DNA of 64,000 nt from Macrostomum hystrix (lineage: Eukaryota; Platyhelminthes; Macrostomidae). The position numbers and the translations under genes were made by a program. The notes under the pieces were generated by a model, which worked only from the letters and a program-made list of their open reading frames with translations, had not been told where the DNA came from and did no database searches. This document shows, one piece after another, positions 11,840 to 23,900 of this stretch; position 1 is the stretch's first letter; each line of letters begins with the position of its first letter. Location of the stretch: assembly GCA_950097015.1 (NCBI GenBank), contig CATNEN010000037.1, positions 3,563,501-3,627,500 on the forward strand, in the 5' to 3' direction.

Positions 11840-14800
11840 ATGAAATTAGTAAGTTCCGACACTGTCTCTGTTGGGGCATTCTCACAAACTGCTCACTGGT
11901 GTCTAACTCTACTACTGGCTGCTAGTCTAGCCTTTCTGACATCGCGTCACATTGTGATGGACGCTACACTTCAAGCTTTAGCTGATTCGCTAGGAGCTGT
12001 CAACACCACTTCGAAGTTGGGCATTAAAGTTGGCGAATATTCTTCGGTTGAGGAAAAACGGGACCTGCGGCTGTTGCGACGTCTGCGGCGTAGGAGCCCG
12101 ACTGGTGACGACTCGCGCTGGCTTGAAGCCGTCAGCAGGTTCAGGGTGAGGCTGTAAGATAAATGCATCTCAGTCTCTCTGATGCTTTACTGCTCACTGT
12201 CTCTGAGGCTTTCTACTGTTCACAGTCGGCTTTCCACTGTTCTCAGTCTCTGAGGCTCTCTACTGTTCACTGTCTCTGAGGCTCTCTACTGTTCACTGTC
12301 TCTGAGGCTCTCTACTGCTCACTGTCTCTGAGGCTTTCTACTGTTCACAGTCGGCTTTCCACTGTTCTCAGTCTCTGAGGCTCTCTACTGTTCACTGTCT
12401 CTGATGCTTTACTGCTCACTGTCTCTGAGGCTCTCTACTGTTCACAGTCGGCTTTCCACTGTTCACAGTCTCTGAGGCTCTCTACTGTTCACAGTCGGCT
12501 TTCCACTGTTCTCAGTCTATGAGGCTCTCTACTGTTCACAGTCGGCTTTCCACTGTTCTCAGTCTCTGAGGCTTTCTACTGTTCACAGTCGGCTTTCCAC
12601 TGTTCTCAGTCTCTGAGGCTCTCTACTGTTCACTGTCTCTGAGGCTCTCTACTGTTCACTGTCTCTGAGGCTCTCTACTGCTCACTGTCTCTGAGGCTTT
12701 CTACTGTTCACAGTCGGCTTTCCACTGTTCTCAGTCTCTGAGGCTCTCTACTGTTCACTGTCTCTGATGCTTTACTGCTCACTGTCTCTGAGGCTCTCTA
12801 CTGTTCACAGTCGGCTTTCCACTGTTCACAGTCTCTGAGGCTCTCTACTGTTCACAGTCGGCTTTCCACTGTTCTCAGTCTCTGAGGCTTTCTACTGTTC
12901 ACAGTCGGCTTTCCACTGTTCTCAGTCTCTGAGGCTCTCTACTGTTCACTGTCTCTGAGGCTTTCTACTGTTCACAGTCGGCTTTCCACTGTTCACAGTC
13001 TCTGAGGCTCTCTACTGTTCACAGTCGGCTTTCCACTGTTCTCAGTCTCTGAGGCTCTCTACTGTTCACTGTCTCTGAGGCTTTCTACTGTTCACAGTCG
13101 GCTTTCCACTGTTCTCAGTCTCTGAGGCTCTCTACTGTTCACTGTCTCTGAGGCTCTCTACTGCTCACTGTCTCTGAGGCTTTCTACTGTTCACAGTCGG
13201 CTTTCCACTGTTCACAGTCTCTGAGGCTCTCTACTGCTCACAGCCTCTGAGGCTCTCTTAGGCTCTCTACCCCTGAGCTCTTTATATGTAAACTGAAGCT
13301 TAAAATGTTCGAGAAATTATAAGCCAATGCAGAAAATCCGAAAGATTTTTGTCGCAAAAAATTATGTTATTTAAACTTCGAGATAGGAATTCGCAATAAT
13401 CTAGTGCAAATTTTGAAAACTTTTGGGATCTAAGTGTTACGCAATCCGTTTTAGGAATCGTACGCTTTAGTAGTCAGTTCTTGGCAGCTCCGATAGACTG
13501 CTGCGGCAGTTTTGGTCACTCCTGATTGATTGATTCATTCATAAAACATTTTTCAAGCCTAAATGCTATAAAATCTTGGATTTGGATATGGATAGGTTTA
13601 GACTTCAGGTACATAATTATCATCAAAGATAAGCAGCATGGACTCATAGATAATTATCTTTATAAGATAAGCGGGGCAGGCAGATAATTATCACGGTAGA
13701 TATGCGAACAGGTTGATAATTACACTGATAGATAAGCAGGCAGGTAGATAATTAACACGATAGATATGCGGGCAGGTAGACAATTGCACTGATAGATAAG
13801 CGGGCAGGTAGACAATTGCACTGATAGATAAGCGGGCAGGTAGACAATTGCACTGATAGATAAGCGGGCAGGTAGACAATTGCACTGATAGATAAGCGGG
13901 CAGGTAGACAATTGCACTGATAGATAAGCGGGCAGGTAGACAATTGCACTGATAGATAAGCGGGCAGGTAGACAATTGCACTGATAGATAAGCGGGCAGG
14001 TAGACAATTGCACTGATAGATAAGCGGGCAGGTAGACAATTGCACTGATAGATAAGCGGGCAGGTAGACAATTGCACTGATAGATAAGCGGGCAGGTAGA
14101 CAATTGCACTGATAGATAAGCGGGCAGGTAGACAATTGCACTGATAGATAAGCGGGCAGGTAGACAATTGCACTGATAGATAAGCGGGCAGGTAGACAAT
14201 TGCACTGATAGATAAGCAGGCAGGTAGACAATTGCACTGATAGATAAGCGGGCAGGTAGACAATTGCACTGATAGATAAGCGGGCAGGTAGACAATTGCA
14301 CTGATAGATAAGCAGGCAGGTAGACAATTGCACTGATAGATAAGCGGGCAGGTAGACAATTATCTTTAAATGTAAGCAAGAAGGTTAAACTTTTTCTATC
14401 GGACATGCAAAGCGCCAAATACATCGTAATTATCCTGAATATGCAGGCGGGTAGATGATTTCAATGGTAGATAAGCGGTAGAACATGGTAGAACACGTAA
14501 TTATCTTGATAGACAAGCAGACAGATCTAGATAACCAGTAAATTAGATTAGAATGCAGGCTCTGTAGGTAGATCAGTAGACAGTCCCCTGCCACCATTTA
14601 GCAAAGCAAACCTCACCTGAAAGCGGGTTAATTTACTTCTTCAACAAATTTTCAACTTGCCTGCTAAAAAATGCCCACCTGGTCGCATCTTCTGAGCCAG
14701 TAAGTGCGTCAAGATTGATTTGGGCGAAGTGCAGCTGGCGGAGCATTCTTAGAATGGGAAGGAAGAACACTTTTAGGCCGAGGAAAAAGAAGCCTAACCA

Positions 14801-17800
14801 AATCCATTGTGCTGCAAGCTAATATACAAAGCTTGGCCAGGTGTTGGAGAGCTAATTAAGTATGCGAAGAATAAAGTAGACAGTAAATAGTCATTCCAGA
14901 GGCAAAACTTGCGACTAGAGTGTCACCGGCTGAGGAAGGAAGACCACTTGACAGCTGGGGTGGGTGGCAAAAAAACACACACAACTCGACCAAGCCTATT
15001 CCTCAGTCAATCTGGGCGGGCCGTGGTTGAATGGCCGCTTGGTGCTGGATAATGTGGCAACGGGTACTCTAGAAGCACCATTCAACAGTGCTCATTTTGC
15101 AGCTCTCGCGGCTCTCTTCAGCCTCTTGACTTCTTGACTTGGCTTCTCAAATTCTCCGGCGATGATTGCATGAAAGGATCTGCTGAATATATCTGGGATT
15201 TAGGGAGAATAGGGAGCATACACGGCTGCTATTGCTGGCTAGCTGGGAGAGGTTGCAAAGAAAAATATTACTTTTGCCCTGAACCGTTTCAGATTGCCGA
15301 TCTCAAATCTGTTTGCGTAGCAGTTTCGGAGGCCTGCGCCGCACAGCATCGGGCTCGCAATGCCAGGAATTCCAAGCGTGAGCTCATTCGGAAAGCGTTT
15401 CTTGGTTTGAGGACTTTAGTTCAAAAACTGCTGCTTTCACATTTACAAAGACGACTATCAAACTATCAAAGCCTTTCTTACCCCTTCAACCCTAGAAAAT
15501 TCTACCTAGCCCTAGAACTATATCTAGACAGTTTAAACTTGCAGCATCTCAACCCATCATCCCATCAACCCTACAACCTACCATCAACCCTTCATCCCAT
15601 CAACCCTTCAACCCATCAACCCTACAACCTACCATCAACCCATCATCCCATCAACCCTACAACCTACCATCAACCCATCATCCCATCAACCCTTCAACCC
15701 ATCAACCCTACAACCTACCATCAACCCATCATCCCATCAACCCTTCAACCCATCAACCCTACAACCTACCATCAACCCTTCAACCCATCAACCCTACAAC
15801 CTACCATCAACCCTTCATCCCATCAACCCTACAACCTACCATCAACCCTTCATCCCATCAACCCTACAACCCTTCAACCCATCAACCCTACAACCTACCA
15901 TCAACCCTTCAACCCATCAACCCTACAACCTACCATCAACCCTTCATCCCATCAACCCTACAACCCTTCAACCCATCAACCCATCAACCCATCAACCCAT
16001 CAACCCTTCAACCCATCAACCCTTCAACCTATCAATCCATCAATCCTTCAACCCATCAACCCTTCAATCCATCAACCTTTCATCCCATCAACCCATCAAC
16101 CCTTCAACCCACCAAGCTTTCAACCCTTCAACCTATCAACCCATCAACACTTCAACCTATCAACCCTTCATCCCATCAACCCTTCAACCTATCAACCCAT
16201 CAACACTTCAACCTATCAACCCATCAACACTTCAACCTATCAACCCTTCATCCCATCAACCCTTCAACCTATCAACCCTTCAACATATCAACCCTTCAAC
16301 CTATCAACCCATCAACCCTGCAATCCATCAATCCTTCAACCCATCAACCCTTCAATCCATCAACCCTACAATCCATCAACCCTTCAATCAACCCTTCATC
16401 CCATAAACCCATCAACCCTTCAACCCACCAAGCTTTCAACCCTTCAACCCTTCAAGCCTTCAACCCTTCAAGCCTACAAGTCTAAAAAAATTGACCCTTT
16501 AATTGTTCAATCATTCCATCCTTCAACCCTTCAACCCTTCAACCCTTCAAAGCTTGAACCCTTGAACAATTGAACCCTTCAACCCTTCAACCAGAAAGCA
16601 TAAACTTAAGCCTAACACCAGAAAATATGACGAAAGCAGCCTTCAAAACAAAAACTACTACATTTTATCTTCCGACTCAGGCACCACTGAGCAGTCAGTC
16701 GGCTTCGGCGGACCCAAAGGCGACAAAGGCGACAAAGGCGACATGGGCGAACGCGGCCTGCTGGGGCCAATCGGACTGCCCGGCAAGATGGGACCGCCCG
16801 GTGTGCAGGGCCCGAAGGGCGAACCCGGAGACTCCTTCCGACCAAGTGAGAAAACCGAGTAGCTGCTTAGCTTCAGTGCCGGAAACTCTCAGGCATTCGA
16901 ACCACTAACCCATCGATCAACCACCAAAGTATTTAAGTCCTAAAGCCTTTAAGGCCTAAACCCTTCAACCCTTCAGCCATTCAACCATTTAACCACTCAA
17001 CCCTTCAACCCTTCAACCCCTTCAACCCCTTCAACCCCTTCAACCCCTTCAGCCCTTAAACCCCTTCAACCCTTCAACCCAAAACCCTTCAACCCCTAAA
17101 CCTTCAACCCTTAACCCTTTAAACCTACCCCTTCAACCCCTAAACCCTTTAACGCTAAACCCTTCAACCCCGTCAACCCTTCAACCCAGTCAACCCCTTC
17201 AACCCCTTCAGCCCTTGAACCCCTTGAACCCTTCAACCCCTTCTATCCTTCAACCCTTTAACCCCTTCAACCCCTAAACGTTCAACCCTAAACCCTTTAA
17301 CCCTAACCCTTCAACCCGTAAGCACTTCAACGCTAAACCCTTCAACCCCTAAACCCTTCAACCCATTCAACCCCTTGACTCCTCAACCCCTAAACCCTTC
17401 GACCTACACACTTCAACCCCTAAACCATTCAACCCCTAAAACCATACGATCCGTAAAACCTTCAACCCCTCCATCCCATAACCTTCAAAAGCAAAGCCTC
17501 AATACTCCAATCCTTAAATCTGAGAGCCCTCCTTGGTTTAGCGCCGCAGTTAATTCATTCAAAGCTTGCAACCCGAAACAATCACAGGCAGCATGAGGTG
17601 CCGAGTTGACTACCAGGGCGAAACAGCGTGCAGCTACACAGATTCCAATAACAATTTGATCAACATGCGAAGCAGGGGCTCCAAGCAATGGCAACCTGAA
17701 CCCTGGTGCCCCTGTGAGCTTCTGACTGAAAATTGCTTGTTCTCTTAGGTTGGGTTTAGTGTGGATTGGGGTTGGGGTGGATTGGGGTAGGAGTGGATTG

Positions 17801-18969
17801 GGGTTGGAGTTGATTGGGGTAGGAGTGGATTGGGGTTGGAGTTGATTGGGGTTGGAGTGGATTGGGGTTAGAGTGGATTGGGTTTGGAGTGGATTTGGGT
17901 TGGAGCGGATTTGGTTTGGAGTGGATTGGGGTTGGAGTGGATTTGGGTTGGAGCGGATTTGGTTTGGAGTGGATTGGGGTTGAAGTGGACATGTAAGGGC
18001 ATGGAAAAGTGTTATTTGTTAAAATAAGTCACCTCAAAATAACTTCAGGCCAGAAAGGCGATCCGGGTGAGCGCGGTTTGGTGGGCCTGCGTGGCGAAAA
18101 AGGTGAGCCCGGAGTGTGCAGCAGGCCCTGCTTTACAGGTGAGCAATTATCTGCTTTTGATTAGGTTCAGTTCGGGAATTAGCGAGCAATATTGTGATAT
18201 CCCTAAAGTGGTGTATCTATGGTCCAGTATCAAGGATCCCTAGTGACAATGATCCCTGGTGTCTATGAATCCGTAGTGACAATGATCCCTAGTGTCTATG
18301 ATCCCTAGCGACAATGATCCCTACTGTCTATGATCCCTACTATCTATGATCCCTAGCGACAATGATCCCTAGCGACAATGATCCCTAGCGACAATGATCC
18401 CTTGCGACAATGATCCCTACTGTCTATGATCCCTAGTGTCTATGATCCCTATTGTCTATGATCCCTACTGTCTATGATCCCTACTGTCTATGATCCCTAC
18501 TATCTATGATCCCTACTGTCTATGATCCCTACAATCTATGATCCCTACTATCTATGATCCCTACTATCTATGATCCCTACTATCTATGATCCCTACTATC
18601 TATGATCCCTACTATCTATGATCCCTACTATCTATGATCCCTACTATCTATGATCCCTACTGTCTATGATCCCTACTATCTATGATCCCTAGCGACAATG
18701 ATCCCTACTGTCTATGATCCCTAGTGTCTATGAACCCTAGTGTCTATGATCCCTATTGTCTATGAGCTCTAAAGTTTATGAGCTTAAACATATTTCGGAG
18801 AAAATATTTCTGTCAGAAAAAAACTTTTCTGCTTTTATTTCCCTCAGAACCTTCGACCAGCAAAAGCAATGGATCAGCACGAATAGCACCCAGCAATGTC
18901 TGCCTGTTGCTGCAAATTGCACTGCTGGCACTGGGAGGCATTTGTGGCCGTTTCTTAGCTTTTGCCTGA
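11840..18969 (+). CDS. Membrane-anchored short-chain collagen, six exons
   Basis: Exons read by eye: 11840-12145, 15293-15377, 16681-16845, 17588-17713 (less certain), 18049-18138 and 18848-18969. All junctions are GT-AG and phases agree (0, 1, 1, 1, 1), giving about 297 residues with exon 4 or 255 without it. Residues 20-36 are a membrane helix or signal anchor, followed by a basic RLRR furin-type site near residue 84. Exon 3 has about 14 uninterrupted Gly-X-Y triplets ([16 protein letters not shown]). Exon 4 is a symmetric, Cys-rich non-collagenous insert, and exon 5 adds six more triplets then CSRPC. The C-terminus is hydrophobic and resembles a GPI-signal or tail anchor. The N-anchor, furin site and short triple helix recall transmembrane and cuticle-type collagens, but orthology is not claimed. 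Introns 1-5 hold arrays. Confidence 0.72.
12165..13275. repeat. Minisatellite of actgttcac/tctctgaggct modules (collagen intron 1)
   Basis: Alternating modules: 'ctctgaggctctctactg', 'ttcactgt' and 'ttcacagtcggctttccac'. These recombine into units of about 24 and 45 bp, with longer blocks repeated (12165-12480 resembles 12590-12850). It begins about 20 bases after the exon 1 donor. Confidence 0.95.
13276..13689. other. Unique intronic DNA
   Basis: Unique AT-rich DNA inside collagen intron 1. Nothing recognisable. Confidence 0.35.
13690..14362. repeat. 32-bp minisatellite (collagen intron 1)
   Basis: About 20 nearly identical 32-bp units containing gatagataagcgggcaggta and acaattgcact. Divergent gataatta-type units flank both ends (13620-13750, 14360-14520), a gradient from old edge units to a homogenised core. 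32 is not a multiple of three, yet three minus-strand frames remain open because the unit has no stop codon on that strand. Confidence 0.97.
14520..15292. other. Unique intronic DNA
   Basis: Unique DNA ending in the acceptor of collagen exon 2 (ccgtttcag at 15284-15292). The open frame beginning at 15134 passes through this exon by chance and continues into the following repeat. It is not itself a gene. Confidence 0.4.
15540..16600. repeat. Degenerate 8-16 bp array: catcaaccc / ttcaaccc (collagen intron 2)
   Basis: Irregular tandem modules such as ccatcaaccc, cttcaaccc and ctacaacctaccatcaa, grouped into larger repeats. The array lies between collagen exons 2 and 3 and produces a long Pro/Asn/Gln/Ser/Thr false frame. 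Confidence 0.93.
16920..17490. repeat. Degenerate cttcaacccctaaaccc array (collagen intron 3)
   Basis: Continuation of the caaccc-type repeat on the far side of exon 3, with many ccctaaa and ccctaac words. Exon 3 therefore sits as an island of unique coding DNA inside one repeat family. The resemblance to telomere CCCTAA is loose. Confidence 0.85.
17756..17993. repeat. 16-bp minisatellite (collagen intron 4)
   Basis: About 15 units of ggattggggttggagt with gggtaggagt and atttgggttggagc variants, placed between the Cys-rich exon and collagen exon 5. It is G-rich on plus with GGGG runs every 16 bases, so it has quadruplex potential. Confidence 0.94.
18185..18775. repeat. 16-bp minisatellite (collagen intron 5)
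   Basis: About 35 units of ctatgatccctactat with agcgaca, agtgtct and actgtct variants. It starts shortly after the exon 5 donor and stops about 70 bases before the last-exon acceptor. Confidence 0.95.
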
Positions 18970-19430
18970 CAATCTCGCGATTGTTAAAGTTAGCCGTTGA
19001 AACAAGCAAGTTTGCAAGGAACGTCTAATATTTTTCCGACAATTTTATACATTTTAAACATTCTTACTACTTAATCTACTTAGGAAGTAGCACAGTAGAA
19101 TTTGATGCACATTAATTTTTTATAGCATATTCGCTTAATGCTCATTAAATATTTTGTCATTTTTCATTCATTTTTTCTAATTTTAGATGACATGGAATAT
19201 CATATATTCCATCTAACTAACGCGTTAATCGATAACTAATAATCCTATATAACTAGAGCACAATACATGCATATAAACACAATAATACGTATGGAACATA
19301 AAAACTGGGTAATTGAAGATCAAATAATCTGTTTGATAACTTAAACGATCATTTCACATACTATTTGTGTATTTAAGCTTGAATGGATTTGGTTGGCTTA
19401 AAAAATGAAGTCGAACCGAAATATATTTTA
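18970..19430. other. Collagen 3' flank
   Basis: AT-rich DNA after the collagen stop. It includes a small imperfect hairpin around 19188-19221 (atggaatat/atattccat). No clear polyadenylation signal can be assigned. Confidence 0.35.
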
Positions 19431-20158
19431 TTTCTTTCGAATTGAATTGAATCTTGGAAGGTACCATGGACAATTGGAACTTTCGAATTAAATCTTGGAA
19501 AGTACCATAGACAATGCGAACTTTCGAATTGAATCTTGGAAAGTACCATAGACAATGCGAACTTTCGAATTGAATCTTGGAAAGTACCATAGGCAATGCG
19601 AACTTTCGAATTGAATCTTGGAAAGTACCATAGACAATTTGAACTTTTGAATTGAATCTTGGAAAGTACCATAGACAATTGGAACTTTTGAATTTAATCT
19701 TGGAAAGTACCATAGACAATTGGAACTTTCGAATTAAATCTTGGAAAGTACCATAGACAATGGAAAATTTCGAATTAAATCTTGGAAAGTACCATAGACA
19801 ATGCGAACTTTCGAATTGAATCTTGGAAAGTACCATAGACAATGCGAACTTTCGAATTGAATCTTGGAAAGTACCATAGACAATGCGAACTTTCGAATTG
19901 AATCTTGGAAAGTACCATAGACAATGCGAACTTTCGAATTGAATCTTGGAAAGTACCATAGACAATGCGAGCTTTTGAATTGAATCTTGGAAAGTACCAC
20001 TGACAATTGGAACTTTCGAATTTAATCTTGGAAAGTACCATAGACAATTGGAACTTTTGAATTTAATCTTGGAAAGTCCCTAGACAATAGGAAAGTCCAT
20101 GGACAACCATAGACAATTGGAACTTTCAAATTGAATCTTGGAAAGTACCATAGATCGG
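19430..20158. repeat. 41-bp minisatellite
   Basis: About 17 units of 41 bp containing cttggaaagtaccatagaca and actttcgaatt. Units differ at a few fixed positions (gcg/ttg, tcg/ttg, gaatt/aatta). The minus strand lacks stops in two frames, which makes false open frames. Confidence 0.97.
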
Positions 20159-20714
20159 ACTGGATCTAGAAAATTGCTGCCCGACATAATCCCTTTAAAG
20201 ATAAGAAGATTCCCAACTGTTGCTACTAAAGTCATTTTCTTGGGCTGGGACAACAGGTTTAGGAAACATCCGATCGTATAAAAAAACATGCACTTTAACT
20301 TTGTACACCTAAACAGCCAGTGTCTCTGCACATCTATGTGTAGGATAGCACAAGTCCGAGACGTGGGGCTAAATATTGCCGCGGGGAAAACTAATGCCTG
20401 GCTGGCCGACTAACAAACCAGACAGGGGGATACACAAAATTCTATCCCCTTCTGCAGAAGCAAAGAGTAGCACTTGCAGAAGCACACCGACCCCCAATTG
20501 CAGGCAAACTTATATTACGGCCTTCATAAATTTGGAAAGGCTGCAGTTATATTAAAAACTTCATATTGCGCAATTATTGTTAATTGTCTCATACTGGTAA
20601 TAGTCTATTACAATCAGAATCCTACTTTAAATGCGCTATTAATTTTCGAAAATCAACTATTTATACTAGTAAAATCAAACAGTAAAATTTTTGTAACTTT
20701 GCAGAACTGTGTCA
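20159..20714. other. Unique DNA between arrays
   Basis: No gene recognised. On the minus strand this lies downstream of the DEG/ENaC stop. Confidence 0.35.
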
Positions 20715-20895
20715 ATCCTTCCATCAGGCACTCCGCCAGTCACTCTCTGTCAATCCTTCCACCAGGCACTTCGCCAGTCACTCTCTGTCAATCCTTCCAC
20801 CAGGCACTTCGCCAGTCACTCTCTGTCAATCCTTCCATCAGGCACTCCGCCAGTCACTCTCTGTCAATCCTACCATCAGGCACAACCGCCAGTCA
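20715..20895. repeat. 38-bp minisatellite in the channel 3' flank
   Basis: Between four and five units of 38 bp with gtcaatccttccatcaggca and ctccgccagtcactct. It ends six bases before the stop codon of the channel gene, so it would be transcribed in its 3' untranslated region. Confidence 0.93.
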
Positions 20896-20901
20896 CTCAG
20901 C

Positions 20902-23900
20902 CTAATCCGCCAGTCCACCATCGTCCAGTTCTTCAGCTTCTCCATCAGACATCGCCGGAGGCCCAGCCTCCTCCGCGGCCGCCGCAGTCGCTGATGCCCC
21001 CGCAGCGGCTGTCAGGACGCCCGGTTCATCGCCGCTGGTCGCCTGACCGTGGCGCCGGCAGCCGAGCAACCTTCCAGCCAGATAGTAGGCAAACTCCAGC
21101 ATCTCGACAGACGTAATGACAGTCAGGCCGCCCCATAGCGAGAAGGAGCCGCCAATCTGCGAGATCAACGCCTCCAGCGTGATCTGCAGCTTCTCCTTGG
21201 TGACAGTTCGGGACAGGTCGGGCCGAAACACGCGCAGCCTGAGAAAATTATCCCTAATTAGATTGCCCTCCTCCGACTGCAACAGGTCGGCGGCGGCAGC
21301 AACATTGCCACTGCGAATGAGACTCTCCGAGCGGCTGTAGACGCTGAACTTGCCAGCCAGCATGGAGTTGTTTCTCACTCGCAGCCGGTAGAAGTCCAGC
21401 TCGTTTGTCTTCGGCGGCCACAGGGACTGGTAGGCGGTGGTTTTGAAGCCCAACGAATAGCAGGAGGCCGGACAGGTCGAGTCTGACTCGCTTGACATCA
21501 GATTGCGCGGGTCCAGCTCCTGCTTCGAGGCGCAGTCGTAGCTGCGTGGGAGAATGGATTGCTAGCCTGACCTCAAAGTGAATGGATTGCTAGTCTGACC
21601 TCAAAGTGAATGGATTGCTAGCCTGACCCCACAGTGAATGGATTCCTAGCCTGACCTCACAGTGAATGGATTGCTAGCCTGACCTCACAGTGAATGGATT
21701 GCTAGCCTGACCTCGAAGTCAATGCATTGCTATCCTGACCTCACGGTGAATAGTTTGCTAGCCTGACCTCAAAGTGAATGGATTGCTAGCCTGACCTCAC
21801 GGTGAATGGTTTGCTAGCCTGACCTCACGGTGAATGGATTGCTAGCCTGACCCCACAGTGAATGGATTCCTAGTCTGACCTCACGGTGAATGGATTGCTA
21901 GCCTGACCCCACAGTGAATGGATTCCTAGCCTGACCTCACAGTGAATGGATTGCTAGCCTGACCTCAAAGTGAATGGATTGCTAGCCTGACCTCACAGTG
22001 AATGGATTGCTAGCCTGACCTGGCAGTGAATGGATTGCTAGCCTGACCTCAAAGTCAATGCATTGCTAGCCTGACCTCACGGTAAATGGTTTGCTAGCCT
22101 GACCTCACGGTGAATGGTTTGCTAGCCTGACCTCACGGTGAATGGATTGCTAGCCTGACCTCACAGTGAAAGGATTGCTAGCCTGACCTCACGGTGAATG
22201 GTTTACTAGCCTGACCTCACGGTGAATGGTTTGCTAGCCTGACCTCACGGTGAATGGTTTACTAGCCTGACCTCACAGTGAATCGATTGCTAGCCTGACC
22301 TCACAGTGAAAGGATTGCTAGCCTGACGTCACAGTGAATGGATTGCTAGCCTGACCCCACAGTGAATGGATTCCTAGCCTGATCCCACAGTGAATGGATT
22401 GCTAGCCTGACCTCACAGTGAATGGATTGCTAGCCTGACCTCACAGTGAATGGATTGCTAGCCTGACCTCACAGTGAAAGGATTGCTAGCCTGACCTCAC
22501 AGTGAATGGATTGCTAGCCTGACCCCACAGTGAATGGATTGCTAGCCTGACCTCACAGTGAATGGATTGCTAGCCTGACCTCACAGTGAAAGGATTAGAT
22601 TAAATGTGTTTTTGTTCGCTATGAAAGATGCCACAGGCCATGTTCCTTGTTAGCCTGGTCAAATATGCCCTTTTATCTCCCATCTTAGCAAAGCCGATGC
22701 CAGCTCGCTAGACTCAGCTCGAAGAGGTCTCAAATTTCTTCAATTTGCCTAAATCCTCCCAGTTCTTGTCGTATTCCTATTTTTTATGTTTTTTTATCCC
22801 AGCATCTCAGCAGTAGATCCTCAAGCTGTACAGTCTGACTCCTAGTGCAGCAAGTGGCTTTGGCTAACTAGTCAAACCAGATCTCTTGCGTGTCTTGCTT
22901 GAATTTCGCTGTCAGATAAAATAATGACCCTTTCCGCTCTTCGCAATATTTAAAAACGAAGCAATTCGTTTAGGGAATTTTTGCGAATTTTAATGGCTCT
23001 GGATAAACTGTTGCTAGCTAATTGCCCTAATGTGATCCGCGAGTACTACAGGCAGTTATGCTCAGTTCATTGAACTCAGTCCGAGTTCATTGCGAGTTCT
23101 ACTGATAATCCGGAGGCCCTGATAATCTGGAGTCCCTGATAATCCAAGATGCCCTGATAAGCCGATACCCTGATAATATTTTAACAGTATTTTTTAAGCA
23201 AATTTCGCAATTTTCCGAGTCTAAAAGCAATAGAAATTCGAACTCACCTGGTGAAGAAAGCGTCGAAATCGAGCGAGTTGTTGCCCACCTTGCCGCAGAA
23301 TGGAACCTGGCTGAGCTCGGCCGTCAGTGGAAAGTCCGGATCAACGCATTTGCAGTGACGCCTAATTGAGTTCTGCACCTCCAGCTGACGGCAGGTGAGA
23401 CTGTCGTACGCGAACCTCCTACTCCGACCCCCCCTGACATCGCCGCCTCCGCCGCCTCCGTGGCCAATGTACAGGTCGATGTGCTGCCTGTCCGTGCAGT
23501 TCTCCTTCGGCGATTGTTTGTACTTTTCCACCGAGCGCGCTTCAACCAGCTCGATGACGCTCTTGGTGCCCGGTAGGACGTGAATGCCCAGCTGGCTGAT
23601 GCGCGGGTAGGTGCCGGCCGGGTGGACCAGAACGTGCGCGCCGATGCTGTCGTCCAAGTCGAAAAGCGTCGATGTGTCGTTGCATAGGTTGGCCTGCTGA
23701 CAGCTGAACATCTGCTCAGTATCCAGGTAGAGATCCATCTCTAGCGCGTGGGTGGTGTTGGCAATGTCTGGCGCCGGTGTCAGCATGAAGCAGGTGAAGA
23801 ACTGCGGGTTCGGTATCAGCAGGACGTCGCCGCTCAGATTGCAGCCGCGCTGCTGCATCTTGGAGTCAGTGACGTGGGTGAAATTGCAGGTGCCGTTTAG

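Noticed and set aside
15134-16573. 479-codon frame rich in Asn-Pro-Ser-Thr
   Set aside because: Its middle part coincides with collagen exon 2 (15293-15377), but the rest is intron and caaccc repeat; the phase analysis favours the spliced model.
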